Notes under the pieces: model-generated
The model's database searches: none
Seen by the model: only the letters and a program-made list of their open reading frames with translations
What the model was told of the DNA's origin: nothing
In this document: piece after piece, positions 52,725-61,426 of the stretch
How the letters are laid out: each line of letters opens with the position of its first letter
Position numbering within the stretch: position 1 is the first letter of the stretch
Position numbers and translations under genes: made by a program
Assembly: GCF_900143535.1 (NCBI RefSeq)
Contig: NZ_FRFA01000003.1
Coordinates: 310,001-374,000 of the forward strand
Length of the DNA stretch: 64,000 nt
DNA from: Tateyamaria sp. Alg231-49
Lineage (GTDB): Bacteria > Pseudomonadota > Alphaproteobacteria > Rhodobacterales > Rhodobacteraceae
Reading direction: 5' to 3'

Positions 52725-53117
52725 TCAGTTGATCGCGGCGACACCCAAAGGCACGTTGAACTTCAAGCACCAGATGTAGACTTGGTTGAAATCGGCGGGG
52801 TTCACACCTGCAGGCACGGTAAAGGACTGCTTACCGTTCAGGGATTTCAGCAGGCCCATGCCTGTGGCCTTGTCATACTTGCCATCTTTGCCGAACCCAA
52901 CGCGCGGGTCAGGTGCGCCATCAAGGCTGAAGTCGGCGCCAAGGACAACTGTGTGGCTGCCATCGTCGTTCTTGATGACCTCAACGCCACCTGTGGTGAT
53001 GTGATCGGATGCGCCTGTGAACGTCCCGGATGCGACGGCACCCGCATCTGCGGCGTTTGAGAATGCGATGAAGCCCGCCAAAGCGATGGCGAAGACGGTT
53101 GAGAAAACTTTGAACAT
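52725..53117 (-). CDS. Exported DM13-domain protein
   Basis: The 130-residue form starts at ATG 53117 behind AAAGGA. It has a signal peptide (about residues 1-22), then a DM13 domain: ASGTFTGASDHITTGGVEVIKNDDGSHTVVLGADFSLDGAPDPRVGFG and ends in YIWCLKFNVPLGVAAIN. DM13 domains have been proposed to carry an electron-transfer function through a conserved Cys, here in the IWCLKF segment. It is divergent from a TetR-family gene with a shared inverted repeat in between. Confidence 0.8.
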   Translation of the reverse strand: MFKVFSTVFAIALAGFIAFSNAADAGAVASGTFTGASDHITTGGVEVIKNDDGSHTVVLGADFSLDGAPDPRVGFGKDGKYDKATGMGLLKSLNGKQSFTVPAGVNPADFNQVYIWCLKFNVPLGVAAIN

Positions 53118-53160
53118 GTCGTTGATCCTTTGCGGGGTTCGTTTGGTTGTGATCCACACC

Positions 53161-53228
53161 TAACATTTGGAACCGATCAGTTCAAAACACGTAAATGTGA
53201 GTTATAGACTAAACAGTTCCGAATGTTA
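53161..53228. promoter_or_regulatory. Shared operator region between DM13 and TetR genes
   Basis: TAACATTTGGAAC (53161-53173) and GTTCCGAATGTTA (53216-53228) form an inverted repeat matching at 12 of 13 bases. GAAC-CGATCA-GTTC (53170-53183) nests at the left site. TTCAAA and TATAGA (53181-53186 and 53203-53208, 16-base spacer) are a plausible rightward promoter between them. The TetR protein probably binds here. Confidence 0.55.
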
Positions 53229-53263
53229 TATGAGAGGGGAAAGCCCGTTTTGGAGACAGCATT

Positions 53264-53845
53264 ATGGCACGCCCCCGTTCCTTTGACACCGATCAAGCCA
53301 TCGACAAAGCCATGCAGGTCTTTTGGACCCATGGGTACGAGGGCGCGTCCCTACCTGATTTGCTCGACGGCATGGGCCTGACCCGCGGGAGTCTTTACAA
53401 AGCCTTTACCGACAAGAAGACGCTGTTTCTAAAAGTGTTGGACCACTACGAGGGGCAAGCCGTGAAGGCCGGTGTCACCCTGCTGACGGATCCTGCGATT
53501 CCCAACGGGGCAGAACGTATTCTGACGATGTTCACCAATTCTTACCGCGCCGTGACTCAGGGAGACCGGCGTGGCTGTTTGCTGTGCACCGCCGCCGCCG
53601 GCCCCAGCATGTATGACGACGAGATTGCCCAAGCCGTGTCCGCAGGGCTTGGAGCGATGCGCGATGGAATTGACGAGGCACTCAAGGCCTCACCCAAACA
53701 CAAGGACATGTCAGACGACGCGCGCGGCGCGCTCGCCGATATGCTGATCTCTCAGTATGTGGGGCTGCGCACCATGGCGCGTGCGCGCATTGATGAGGCG
53801 ACGCTTGGAAACGTGGTCCGATCTGTCCGCGTTTTGTTGTCTTAG
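53264..53845 (+). CDS. TetR-family transcriptional regulator
   Basis: The 193-residue protein has the TetR DNA-binding region at about residues 8-55 ([46 protein letters not shown]) and a helical ligand domain with two Cys in [10 protein letters not shown]. AMxVFW-GYEGAS is characteristic of the AcrR/NemR-like group that often controls reductases. It is divergent from the DM13 gene and probably represses it and itself through the inverted repeat between them. The Cys pair could sense electrophiles or redox change. Confidence 0.87.
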   Translation: MARPRSFDTDQAIDKAMQVFWTHGYEGASLPDLLDGMGLTRGSLYKAFTDKKTLFLKVLDHYEGQAVKAGVTLLTDPAIPNGAERILTMFTNSYRAVTQGDRRGCLLCTAAAGPSMYDDEIAQAVSAGLGAMRDGIDEALKASPKHKDMSDDARGALADMLISQYVGLRTMARARIDEATLGNVVRSVRVLLS

Positions 53846-54942
53846 CCGATCGGCCCGCGCACACCACCCGTCTGACCACGATCCAGCAGCAGGTGATCAA
53901 GGACCACGCAAGCCATCATCGCCTCGCCCACGGGTACGGCGCGGATGCCCACGCAAGGGTCATGGCGGCCTTTTGTGATGATCTCGGCAGGTTCGCCCGC
54001 TTTGGTGATGGTCTGGCGGGTTTGCAGAATGGACGAGGTCGGTTTGACTGCAAAGCGCACCACGATGTCCTGTCCGGTTGAGATACCGCCAAGAATGCCG
54101 CCAGCGTGGTTCGAAGAATACTCTGGCCCATCAGACCCCATCGTGATCTCGTCAGCGTTCAATTCACCCGTCAGCATCGCGGCAGACATGCCTTCACCAA
54201 TCTCGACACCTTTGACGGCGTTGATGGACATCATGGCGGCGGCCAGATCAGTGTCGAGTTTGCCATAGATCGGTGCGCCCAACCCGGCGGGCACGTTTCG
54301 GGCGACAACTTCGATCACCGCCCCTACGGACGATCCCGATTTGCGCAAACCATCCAGATACTCGGCCCACGTCTCGGCCGCTGTTGCATCCGGCACCCAG
54401 AACGGGTTCTGATCGATCTGGCCCCAATCAAAGTTCGCACGATCAATCTCGTGCGTGCCCATGCGGGTCATGTAACCCTTGATTTCGACCTTGGGTGCGA
54501 GATGGGAAAGGGCTGCGCGGGCCACGCCGCTGGCCGCCACGCGCGATGCGGTTTCACGCGCCGAAGACCGCCCGCCACCGCGATAGTCGCGAATGCCGTA
54601 TTTCTGCCAATAGGAGATATCGGCATGACCGGGCCGGAACTTTTCGACGATATCGCCATAGTCCTTGGAACGTTGGTCGGTGTTCTCGATCATCAACTGG
54701 ATTGGTGTGCCAGTTGTCTTGCCCTCAAACACCCCGGACAGGATTTTGACCGCATCGGGTTCGCGCCGCTGTGTGGTGTATTTGTTTTGGCCGGGTTTGC
54801 GTTTGTCGAGCCATGTTTGGATCATGTCCTCGTCAATCGTCACGCCGGGAGGGCACCCATCCACGGTCGCGCCCAGCGCAGGCCCATGGCTTTCGCCCCA
54901 TGTGGTCACGCGAAAAAGATGGCCAAATGTGTTGAACGACAT
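53842..54942 (-). CDS. aroC: Chorismate synthase
   Basis: The 366-residue form starts at ATG 54942 ([20 protein letters not shown]) behind GGAG; the longer frame upstream is not supported. It has all three family signatures: [46 protein letters not shown] and the C-terminal [19 protein letters not shown]. It makes chorismate from EPSP with reduced FMN. The C-terminus overlaps the TetR gene's stop by four bases (convergent). It is divergent from the thiBPQ transcript, whose TPP riboswitch starts about 230 bases away. Confidence 0.97.
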   Translation of the reverse strand: MSFNTFGHLFRVTTWGESHGPALGATVDGCPPGVTIDEDMIQTWLDKRKPGQNKYTTQRREPDAVKILSGVFEGKTTGTPIQLMIENTDQRSKDYGDIVEKFRPGHADISYWQKYGIRDYRGGGRSSARETASRVAASGVARAALSHLAPKVEIKGYMTRMGTHEIDRANFDWGQIDQNPFWVPDATAAETWAEYLDGLRKSGSSVGAVIEVVARNVPAGLGAPIYGKLDTDLAAAMMSINAVKGVEIGEGMSAAMLTGELNADEITMGSDGPEYSSNHAGGILGGISTGQDIVVRFAVKPTSSILQTRQTITKAGEPAEIITKGRHDPCVGIRAVPVGEAMMACVVLDHLLLDRGQTGGVRGPIG

Positions 54943-55170
54943 GAAGTGTACTCCGAAAACCGACCACGCGGGACATACGCTGCGGGCTGTCCGTTGCCAA
55001 GTCCGTTGGGGATTTGTTGCTTGGGTGCTGATCCCTACCCTTACGGGTCCAACAAACGGGTCAAGCGCTATGACGCTCGTGCCGCCAGCACTACTATAAG
55101 AGACCGTGGCTGAGTGTCGCTCCTCGGGCGCTTGCCGTTTAGTGGACACCCTCCTATACCTCTTTTTACC

Positions 55171-55248
55171 TCGGGGTGCTGGCAACAGCTGAGATGCAAT
55201 GATGCGAACCCGTTGAACCTGAACCGGTTAACACCGGCGGAGGGAAGG
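55171..55248 (+). promoter_or_regulatory. TPP (thi-box) riboswitch
   Basis: The conserved TPP-riboswitch blocks are present: GGGGTGC near the 5' end, CTGAGAT in the first junction, ACCCGTTGAACCTGAACCGG, and GGCGGAGGGAAGG at the 3' end. It precedes thiB by about 50 bases. Rising thiamine pyrophosphate should switch off the transporter operon. Confidence 0.93.
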
Positions 55249-55300
55249 TTTGGATCACCCAACACCTATTTCCCGCCGTCTTTCTTTATTGGAGGATGCG

Positions 55301-56281
55301 ATGAAGTATCTGATGACAACTGCTGCTGTGCTGGCTGCCAGCGTGGCTTGGGCTGAGACGCCCGTTCTGACTGTATATGCGGGGGATTACTTTACCTCCG
55401 AATGGGGTCCCGGCCCCAAGATCGAAGCGGGTTTCGAAGAAATCTGCGAGTGCGATCTGGAGTTTTCCACGGGCGATTTGATGCCGCGCCTTTTGCTTGA
55501 GGGCGCGCGGACCAAGGCTGATGTGGTCATTGGCCTGACCACCGACGTCACCGCCAAGGCCCGCGCCACTGAACTGTTTGCCCCGCACGGGCAGGACAAC
55601 AGCGCGCTGACCCTGCCGATTGTGTGGGACGATGAGATTTTCCTGCCCTTCAACTACGGCCACACAGCGTTCATTTATGACGAAACCCGCATAGAGACAC
55701 CCCCGGCCAGTTTTGCGGACTTGCTGGCGATGGACGACGATATCAAGATCGTCATTCAGGACCCGCGCACGTCGATCTCGGGCCTTGCGCTCGTGTTGTG
55801 GGTGCAAGCGGTCTACGGAGACAAGGCAGCGGACGCTTGGGCGCAGTTGTCGCCCAAGATCCTGACCGTAACCAAGGACTGGTCGGCCAGCTACGGTTTG
55901 TTCACCGATGGTGAGGCGGATATGGTTCTGAGCTACACCACTTCACCCGCCTATCACATGTTCGCTGAAGAGGATTTCACCAAGAAGGCTGCGATCTTCC
56001 CTGAGGGTCACTATTTCATGGCAGAGACCGTGGGCAAAGTTGCCGCCACGGATCAGCCGGAACTGGCGGATGCTTTTATGGCATACGTGATGAGCACGGA
56101 TTTCCAGACGTTGATCCCAACGGCAAACTGGTCGCTGCCGTCTGCGCTGCCAGAGGATCAGTGGCCCGAAGGTTGGGCGCAATTGCCCCTGCCGGAAAAG
56201 GTGCTGTTCTATTCGGAAACTGAGGCGGCAGAGGTGCAGGCACAGGCCATCGAGACATGGCGCGCCACACTCAGCCAATAA
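55301..56281 (+). CDS. thiB: Thiamine-binding periplasmic protein ThiB
   Basis: The 326-residue form starts at ATG 55301 behind GGAGG and opens with a signal peptide (MKYLMTTAAVLAASVAWA). The mature part has the type II binding-protein fold, with VLTVYAGDYFTSEWGPGP, FSTGDLMPRLLLEG, DPRTSISGLALVLWV and YTTSPAYHM, the ThiB family pattern. It delivers thiamine or its phosphates to ThiPQ. The gene is directly under the TPP riboswitch and overlaps thiP by 25 bases. Confidence 0.93.
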   Translation: MKYLMTTAAVLAASVAWAETPVLTVYAGDYFTSEWGPGPKIEAGFEEICECDLEFSTGDLMPRLLLEGARTKADVVIGLTTDVTAKARATELFAPHGQDNSALTLPIVWDDEIFLPFNYGHTAFIYDETRIETPPASFADLLAMDDDIKIVIQDPRTSISGLALVLWVQAVYGDKAADAWAQLSPKILTVTKDWSASYGLFTDGEADMVLSYTTSPAYHMFAEEDFTKKAAIFPEGHYFMAETVGKVAATDQPELADAFMAYVMSTDFQTLIPTANWSLPSALPEDQWPEGWAQLPLPEKVLFYSETEAAEVQAQAIETWRATLSQ

Positions 56282-57819
56282 AAACTTCGACGCTCACGGG
56301 GCCAATCGCGGCGGGATCGGTATTCTTTCTGATCCTAGCGGCGCTGGCCGCCGTGGCGTCAAAGGCCCAATGGCCCGTGACATTCGGTGTCGCGGATTGG
56401 GCCGCCTTGCGCTTTACCGTATGGCAGTCGTTTCTGTCGGCCTTGGTCAGCGTCGTGTTTGCGATTCCTGTGGCGCGGGCCTTGGCACGCCGTCGTTTTG
56501 TCGGGCGGGGGCTGCTGGTCACCTTGCTGGGTGCACCGTTTATCTTGCCGGTGATTGTGGCCGTGATGGGCCTGCTCGTTGTGTTTGGCAGGTCCGGATG
56601 GGTCAGCCAGGGGCTGGGGCTGTTCGGATTGCCGCCACTGTCCATCTATGGGCTGAACGGCGTCGTACTGGCCCATGTGTTTTTCAATCTTCCCTTGGCC
56701 ACGCGCCTGATCCTGCAAGGTTGGCAGGCGATCCCGGCAGAGCAGTTTCGCCTTGCCGGGCAGTTGGGTTTGCCCCCTGTGGTCGTTTTTCGCACGTTGG
56801 AATGGCCCGTTTTGCGGCAGGTTGTACCGGGGGCATTTGCCCTGATCTTTGTCATTTGCCTGACCAGCTTTGCCGTGGCGCTCACCCTTGGGGGTGGGCC
56901 ACGTGCGACGACGATTGAGTTGGCCATCTATCAGGCCTTCCGCTTTGAGTTCGATCTGGGCCGCGCCGCGATGCTGAGCCTTTTGCAACTGGTTGTGGCC
57001 GGGTCAGCGGCGGTGGCGGCGTTGTGGATGCTGCCACCTATCGCGGCGCAAATGGGCCGCGACCGCCCGGTGCAACGTTGGGATGCGCGCGGAGCGGGGC
57101 TGCGCGCTTTGGACACGATGTGGATCGGTCTGGCGGCGACGTTTTTACTGGTGCCGTTGGGCGCGATCGCGGCCTCCGGGCTGGCCGGATTGGGCCAGAT
57201 GCCGTCGCAGGTCTGGTCTGCGGCCTGGACGTCCGCGTGGGTCGCGGCACTCAGCACCGTGGTGCTTGTTGCGTTGGCCTTGCCCATCTCGATGTGGCTG
57301 GCACAAACGCGCTGGGGCGGGGCGGAGGCGTTGACGCTTGTCGGCCTTGCCGCCTCTCCGCTGATGATTGGGACGGGGTGGTTCATCCTGATCAATCCAT
57401 TTGCCGCGCCAACGCAGTTTGCGCTGATCGTAACGGCACTGGTCAATGCGATGATGTCCCTGCCCTTTGCAGTGCGTATCCTGATGCCTGCGATGAGACA
57501 GGTGATCGCGGAATACGGACGCCTGAGCGCGAGCTTGGGTCTCTCTGGTTTGGCTTTGTGGCGCATTGTCGTGCTGCCGCGTGTTCGCGCGCCGCTGGGT
57601 TTTGCCGCTGGCTTGGCAGCCGCCCTGTCGGTCGGGGATCTGGGCGTTGTGGCCTTGTTTGCGGACGGGGATCGCGCAACGCTGCCATTGCAGATGTACC
57701 GGTTGATGGGCAGCTACCGGACGGATGCGGCCGCGGGGGCAGCCTTGTTGCTGCTGACACTGGCACTGGGGATGTTCTGGGCGTGCGATGCGTGGGGGCG
57801 ACGACATGCTGAAGGTTGA
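56257..57819 (+). CDS. thiP: Thiamine ABC transporter permease ThiP
   Basis: The 520-residue integral membrane protein has about twelve helices and two copies of the permease EAA-type loop: NLPLATRLILQGWQAIPAEQFRLAGQLG and LPFAVRILMPAMRQVIAEYGRLSASLG. It forms the thiamine channel energised by ThiQ. ATG 56257 lies inside the thiB end, giving tight coupling. The end overlaps thiQ by 14 bases. Confidence 0.93.
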   Translation: MARHTQPIKTSTLTGPIAAGSVFFLILAALAAVASKAQWPVTFGVADWAALRFTVWQSFLSALVSVVFAIPVARALARRRFVGRGLLVTLLGAPFILPVIVAVMGLLVVFGRSGWVSQGLGLFGLPPLSIYGLNGVVLAHVFFNLPLATRLILQGWQAIPAEQFRLAGQLGLPPVVVFRTLEWPVLRQVVPGAFALIFVICLTSFAVALTLGGGPRATTIELAIYQAFRFEFDLGRAAMLSLLQLVVAGSAAVAALWMLPPIAAQMGRDRPVQRWDARGAGLRALDTMWIGLAATFLLVPLGAIAASGLAGLGQMPSQVWSAAWTSAWVAALSTVVLVALALPISMWLAQTRWGGAEALTLVGLAASPLMIGTGWFILINPFAAPTQFALIVTALVNAMMSLPFAVRILMPAMRQVIAEYGRLSASLGLSGLALWRIVVLPRVRAPLGFAAGLAAALSVGDLGVVALFADGDRATLPLQMYRLMGSYRTDAAAGAALLLLTLALGMFWACDAWGRRHAEG

Positions 57820-58498
57820 AGGATTAAAGATCAGTTTAGGCGGCTTTGCATTGCAGGCCAGTTTCGAGGTGGATGCAGGTCAGCGAGTCGCTGTGATTGG
57901 GCCGTCGGGCGCGGGAAAATCGACCCTACTTGGGGCGATTGGAGGGTATATCCCGTCTGAGGGCCGCATCGACGTGGGCGGGAAAGATGTAAGCAACGCC
58001 GCCCCGGACCAGCGCGGCATCGCGATGCTGTTTCAGGACGGGAACCTGTTTCCGCACCTGACGCTGGCACAGAATGTCGGGCTGGGCTTGCGCCCGTCCC
58101 TGCGGTTGACCGATGGCGAACGGGCACGCGTTTCCGAGGCCCTTGATCAGGTTGGATTGGCTGCGTTTGAGGCCCGCAAACCGGGCGACGTCTCTGGTGG
58201 GCAGCAAAGCCGAGCGGCCCTTGCCCGCGTGCTGGTACAAGGCAAGCCGCTTTTGCTGCTTGATGAACCCTTTGCTGCCCTTGGCCCGGCCTTGCGAGGG
58301 GAAATGCTGGATCTGACAAGTACGGTTGCACGGGATACAGGCGCGACCGTTTTGATGATCACCCACGCGCCCGAAGACGCGGAACGGGCGGCAGATCATG
58401 TGATCTTTGTGGACGAGGGGCGGGTTGAACCGCCCCAGCCCGTGTCCGAGATCATGTCAAACCCGCCCCCTGCTTTGCGCGCCTATCTAGGCCGCTGA
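57806..58498 (+). CDS. thiQ: Thiamine ABC transporter ATPase ThiQ
   Basis: The 230-residue form starts at ATG 57806 (MLKVEGLKISLGG). Visible are Walker A GPSGAGKST (about residue 33-41), Q-loop LFQDGNLF, ABC signature VSGGQQSR, Walker B LLLLDEPFA and switch His in THAPEDAE. It hydrolyses ATP for thiamine uptake. Its end overlaps the convergent ribH2 gene by 12 bases. Confidence 0.95.
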   Translation: MLKVEGLKISLGGFALQASFEVDAGQRVAVIGPSGAGKSTLLGAIGGYIPSEGRIDVGGKDVSNAAPDQRGIAMLFQDGNLFPHLTLAQNVGLGLRPSLRLTDGERARVSEALDQVGLAAFEARKPGDVSGGQQSRAALARVLVQGKPLLLLDEPFAALGPALRGEMLDLTSTVARDTGATVLMITHAPEDAERAADHVIFVDEGRVEPPQPVSEIMSNPPPALRAYLGR

Positions 58499-58927
58499 GC
58501 GCAAAGCCTTCCGTGTGTCGAGGATGCCAAGTGCGGCTTGCGCGGCCTCGCGTCCCTTGGTCACAAAGTGGTCTGCATAGATCGTCTTGTGATGCTCCGT
58601 TTCCTGAAACTGGTGCGGCGTCAAAGACACGGACAGAACCGGCACTCCGGTTTTCAAACCGACCTGCATAAGACCATCCACCACAGCGGAGGCGACAAAG
58701 TCATGTCGGTAGATACCGCCATCCACAACTAGCGCGGCACATATGATAGCGTCATAGCGCCCGGATTCGGCCAGGGTCTGGGCCATCAGCGGCATCTCGA
58801 AAGCGCCGGGAACGTCATAAGCATCAACCTGAGACGGCAGGATCAATTCGGTAAAGCCCTGATAGGCACAGTCGACTATGTCGGCGTGCCAGCGGGCTTT
58901 GACGAATGCGAAGCGGGTGTGTGTCAT
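58487..58927 (-). CDS. ribH2: 6,7-dimethyl-8-ribityllumazine synthase, type II
   Basis: The 146-residue enzyme has FVKARWHADIVDCAYQGF at the N-terminus, VPGAFEMPLMAQTLAESGRYDAIICAALVVDGGIYRHDFVASAVVDGLMQVGL with the catalytic His in RHDF, and PVLSVSLTPHQFQE. The variations from type I RibH (VDGGIYRHDF instead of VxGxTxHxE) match the RibH2 group known from Brucella and other alphaproteobacteria. It makes lumazine, the riboflavin precursor, and is controlled by an FMN riboswitch just upstream on the same strand. AAAGGAG lies before ATG 58927. Confidence 0.93.
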   Translation of the reverse strand: MTHTRFAFVKARWHADIVDCAYQGFTELILPSQVDAYDVPGAFEMPLMAQTLAESGRYDAIICAALVVDGGIYRHDFVASAVVDGLMQVGLKTGVPVLSVSLTPHQFQETEHHKTIYADHFVTKGREAAQAALGILDTRKALRSAA

Positions 58928-59010
58928 CGGTTTTCTCCTTTAGGTTCAGACACGTCACCCAAGGCGATTGCGCACAGAGACGCGCACCATTGTGGGTGCG
59001 GCAACTGCAC

Positions 59011-59163
59011 GTTCTCTTTCATCCGGACTATGACCGTCGGCTCAGGCTTCTCACCTGATCTGCTGGACCCTCGTCAAAGACGAGGCGCTCGCGGGCTGGC
59101 AGATCACCAATTGATGTGGGCCTGCATACCGCCGGTGGGGAATTTCGCCCCGCCCTGAGAACA
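59011..59163 (-). promoter_or_regulatory. FMN riboswitch (RFN element)
   Basis: On the minus strand the conserved RFN core reads CTCAGGGCGGGGCGAAATTCCC, ACCGGCGGTA, AGCCCGCGAGCG, GATCAGGTGAGAAGCCTGAGCCGACGGT and AGTCCGGATGAAAGAGAAC at the 3' end. It precedes ribH2 by about 80 bases. A hairpin CGCACC-N6-GGTGCG (58983-59000) lies in the expression platform, without a T run. FMN should reduce ribH2 output. Confidence 0.93.
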
Positions 59164-59227
59164 GCACAAGGTTGCCAAGTTGCACGTCCCAAGGCAAGAG
59201 GGACACGACGTAGAACGGACCAAAACC

Positions 59228-59845
59228 ATGCACCCAAACCCCGTGTTTCATGACCAGACAGCGCAGGACAACATTGCCTTTGCGCGCGAGCGTGCCTTTG
59301 GCATTCTCGCCATCAATCATGATGCTGGCCCTGTGATGGCGCATGTGCCGTTCCTGATTGATGAGGATGCGGGCCATTTGCATCTGCACCTTGTCCGCTC
59401 CAACCCGATTGCCCGCGCCTTGAAATCGCCACTGCCGGCACGGATCGCCGTGAGCGGGCCGGATGGATATGTCTCTCCCGACTGGTACGAAGTCACGGAT
59501 CAGGTGCCCACGTGGAACTATGTCGCCGTGCATCTGACCGGCACTCTGGAACTGCGCCAGCACGAAGAGATGCGGGCCCTGTTGGATCGTCAGTCAAAAC
59601 ACTTTGAAGATCAGTTGGCGCCCAAAGCCCCTTGGATGACCAACAAGATGACGCCTGAGGTACTGGACAAGATGATGCGCCAGATTGTGCCCTGCCGGAT
59701 GAAGATCGAGGGTGTCGATGGCACATGGAAACTGAACCAGAACAAACCCGATGACGTTCGGCTGCGCGCGGCTGACTATATGGATGCCTATGGGATGGGC
59801 AGTGAGGCGCGGGCGCTTGCCGCCCTTATGCGTGGGGCCAAGTAG
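59228..59845 (+). CDS. PaiB-like FMN-binding protein
   Basis: The 205-residue form starts at ATG 59228 (MHPNPVFHDQTAQ). It has the split-barrel flavin-binding pattern of the PaiB (FMN_bind_2) family: AFGILAINHDAGPVMAHVPFLID, LHLHLVRSNPIARAL, PTWNYVAVHLTGTL and a late KLNQNKPDDVR. PaiB was described as a negative regulator of sporulation and protease genes in Bacillus; in other bacteria its role is unclear. It is divergent from the FMN-riboswitch-controlled ribH2, only 65 bases from the riboswitch, so both flavin-linked genes share one promoter region. Confidence 0.85.
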   Translation: MHPNPVFHDQTAQDNIAFARERAFGILAINHDAGPVMAHVPFLIDEDAGHLHLHLVRSNPIARALKSPLPARIAVSGPDGYVSPDWYEVTDQVPTWNYVAVHLTGTLELRQHEEMRALLDRQSKHFEDQLAPKAPWMTNKMTPEVLDKMMRQIVPCRMKIEGVDGTWKLNQNKPDDVRLRAADYMDAYGMGSEARALAALMRGAK

Positions 59846-59904
59846 CCGACAGTGGACAGCGGCAGCGGCTCTGCTAGGGTCCGGCAAAACCGAAAGGATC
59901 CGTA

Positions 59905-60507
59905 ATGAAGCTGTATCACTCCCCCGCTTCACCATTTGTGCGCAAAGTCGTCGTTTTGCTTCATGAATTGGGCAAGGCCGATGACGTTGAACTGGCCACG
60001 GTCACCACTACGGCGCTCGCGTCGGACGCAAACCTGATGGCTGCGAATCCACTGGCGCGCCTGCCCGCACTGGAGCGACCCGAGGGCGTGACCTTATATG
60101 ACAGCCGAGTGATCACAGCCTTTCTTGACGACCTCTATCAGGGTGGGATGTACCCCGAAGGCGGTCGCCGTTGGGAAACGCTGACGCTGGAGGCCACTGG
60201 TGACGGGATCATGGATAGTGCCGTGTCCATGGTTTATGAAATCCGGCTGCGGGATCCCGAGCAAGTGTCCGAACCTTGGATCGAGGCGCAGTGGGGCAAG
60301 GTGGAGCGCGGTCTCGATGCGCTCAACACCCGCTGGATGAGTCATTTGTCCGGGCCAGTTGGTGCCGGGCATATCTCGGTTGCTTGCGCGCTTGGATACC
60401 TCGATTTTCGCCATGAGGCCCGGGATTGGCGGCAAGGGCGCGCGATGCTTGCAGCCTGGTATGAGGGATTTTCGGCGCGACCCTCGATGGCCGCCACGGC
60501 CCCCTGA
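59905..60507 (+). CDS. Glutathione S-transferase family protein
   Basis: The 200-residue enzyme has an N-terminal thioredoxin-like domain (KLYHSPASPFVRKVVVLLHEL, with Ser9 or Ser as the candidate catalytic residue, then ANPLARLPALERPEGVTLYDSRVI with the cis-Pro and glutathione-binding Ser) and an all-helical C-terminal domain. It conjugates glutathione to electrophiles or acts as a reductase. The first gene ahead of the petABC region on the same strand, it is separated from petA by 341 bases. The substrate is unknown. Confidence 0.87.
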   Translation: MKLYHSPASPFVRKVVVLLHELGKADDVELATVTTTALASDANLMAANPLARLPALERPEGVTLYDSRVITAFLDDLYQGGMYPEGGRRWETLTLEATGDGIMDSAVSMVYEIRLRDPEQVSEPWIEAQWGKVERGLDALNTRWMSHLSGPVGAGHISVACALGYLDFRHEARDWRQGRAMLAAWYEGFSARPSMAATAP

Positions 60508-60848
60508 ACGGCGCGATCTGCATAACTTTCCCAGCCCCAAAACCCACAACGCAGCCGAATCGTGGGTTCAAGGCATAAAAACAGGGGAATCGGATAAGCA
60601 CTGGTCGCGCACCGGCCCTACACACCCTGTGCGCCAACCGTACACTCGCCCCGGGATTGACGGTGCGGCCGGTCCTTGAGTCTAAACAAAGGGTTAAACC
60701 CTTCACCCTGCGACCACGTGCGGCAGATTGCACGCTGGACGTGGCTCGCCGACGACGCTAGATAGCTCGACAACATTGGTGACGCTTTGCGCGTGGCCGG
60801 ATATGTCATTGGCCCTTCGGGGTCGCTTGGAAACTGGAGAAAACCCCC
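60508..60848. other. Intergenic stretch upstream of petABC
   Basis: This 341-base gap must hold the pet operon promoter and leader, but I cannot identify a confident -35/-10 pair. No gene with a ribosome-binding site and recognisable sequence was found. It is in the normal place for regulatory binding sites, but none is clear by eye. Confidence 0.4.
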
Positions 60849-61412
60849 GTGTCCCACGCAGAAGAAGAACACGACGGCGAACGCCGCGATTTTCTGTACT
60901 ACGCCACAGGTGGCGCAGGCGCAGTCGTTGCCGGTGCCGCAATCTGGCCCCTGGTCAATCAGATGAACCCCTCGGCTGACGTTTTGGCCCTGTCATCTAT
61001 CCGGGTTGACGTCAGCACAGTGGAACCGGGTACACAGTTGACCGTCAAATGGCTGGGCAAACCCGTCTTTATCCGTCGCCGTACGGAAGAAGAAATTGCA
61101 GCCGCCCGCGACGTTGAGATGTCCGACCTGCCAGATCAGGGTTCAGAGAACGCGAACGCCCCATTGGGTGCGGATGCCTCTGACGAAAACCGGTCGCTCG
61201 ACGAATCCGGTGAATGGCTGGTGATGATCGGCGTTTGTACGCACCTTGGCTGTGTGCCTCTGGGTGATGCGGGCGACTTTGGCGGCTGGTTCTGCCCCTG
61301 CCACGGATCACACTATGACACATCGGGCCGCATCCGCCGCGGGCCCGCACCGCGCAACCTGCCGGTGCCTGTCGCAGAATTCGTGGACGAAACCACGATC
61401 AAATTGGGTTAA
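60849..61412 (+). CDS. petA: Ubiquinol-cytochrome c reductase Rieske iron-sulfur subunit
   Basis: The 187-residue protein starts at GTG 60849, preceded by GGAG. It has an N-terminal membrane anchor (about residues 14-35) with a twin-arginine-like ERRDFL start, then the Rieske domain with CTHLGC (Cys130, His132, Cys135) and CPCHGS (Cys149, Cys151, His152) holding the 2Fe-2S cluster. It takes electrons from ubiquinol to cytochrome c1 on the periplasmic side. It is the first gene of petABC (also called fbcFBC). Confidence 0.97.
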   Translation: MSHAEEEHDGERRDFLYYATGGAGAVVAGAAIWPLVNQMNPSADVLALSSIRVDVSTVEPGTQLTVKWLGKPVFIRRRTEEEIAAARDVEMSDLPDQGSENANAPLGADASDENRSLDESGEWLVMIGVCTHLGCVPLGDAGDFGGWFCPCHGSHYDTSGRIRRGPAPRNLPVPVAEFVDETTIKLG

Positions 61413-61426
61413 GGGAGAGCTGTACC

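Noticed and set aside
52116-53060. A 314-codon plus-strand frame opposite the DMT transporter and DM13 genes
   Set aside because: It is very rich in His, Arg and Gln, and the opposite strand has strong family matches and signal/membrane features.
58983-59000. Hairpin CGCACC-N6-GGTGCG after the FMN riboswitch as an intrinsic terminator
   Set aside because: It has no T run following on the minus strand, so it is noted only as part of the expression platform.
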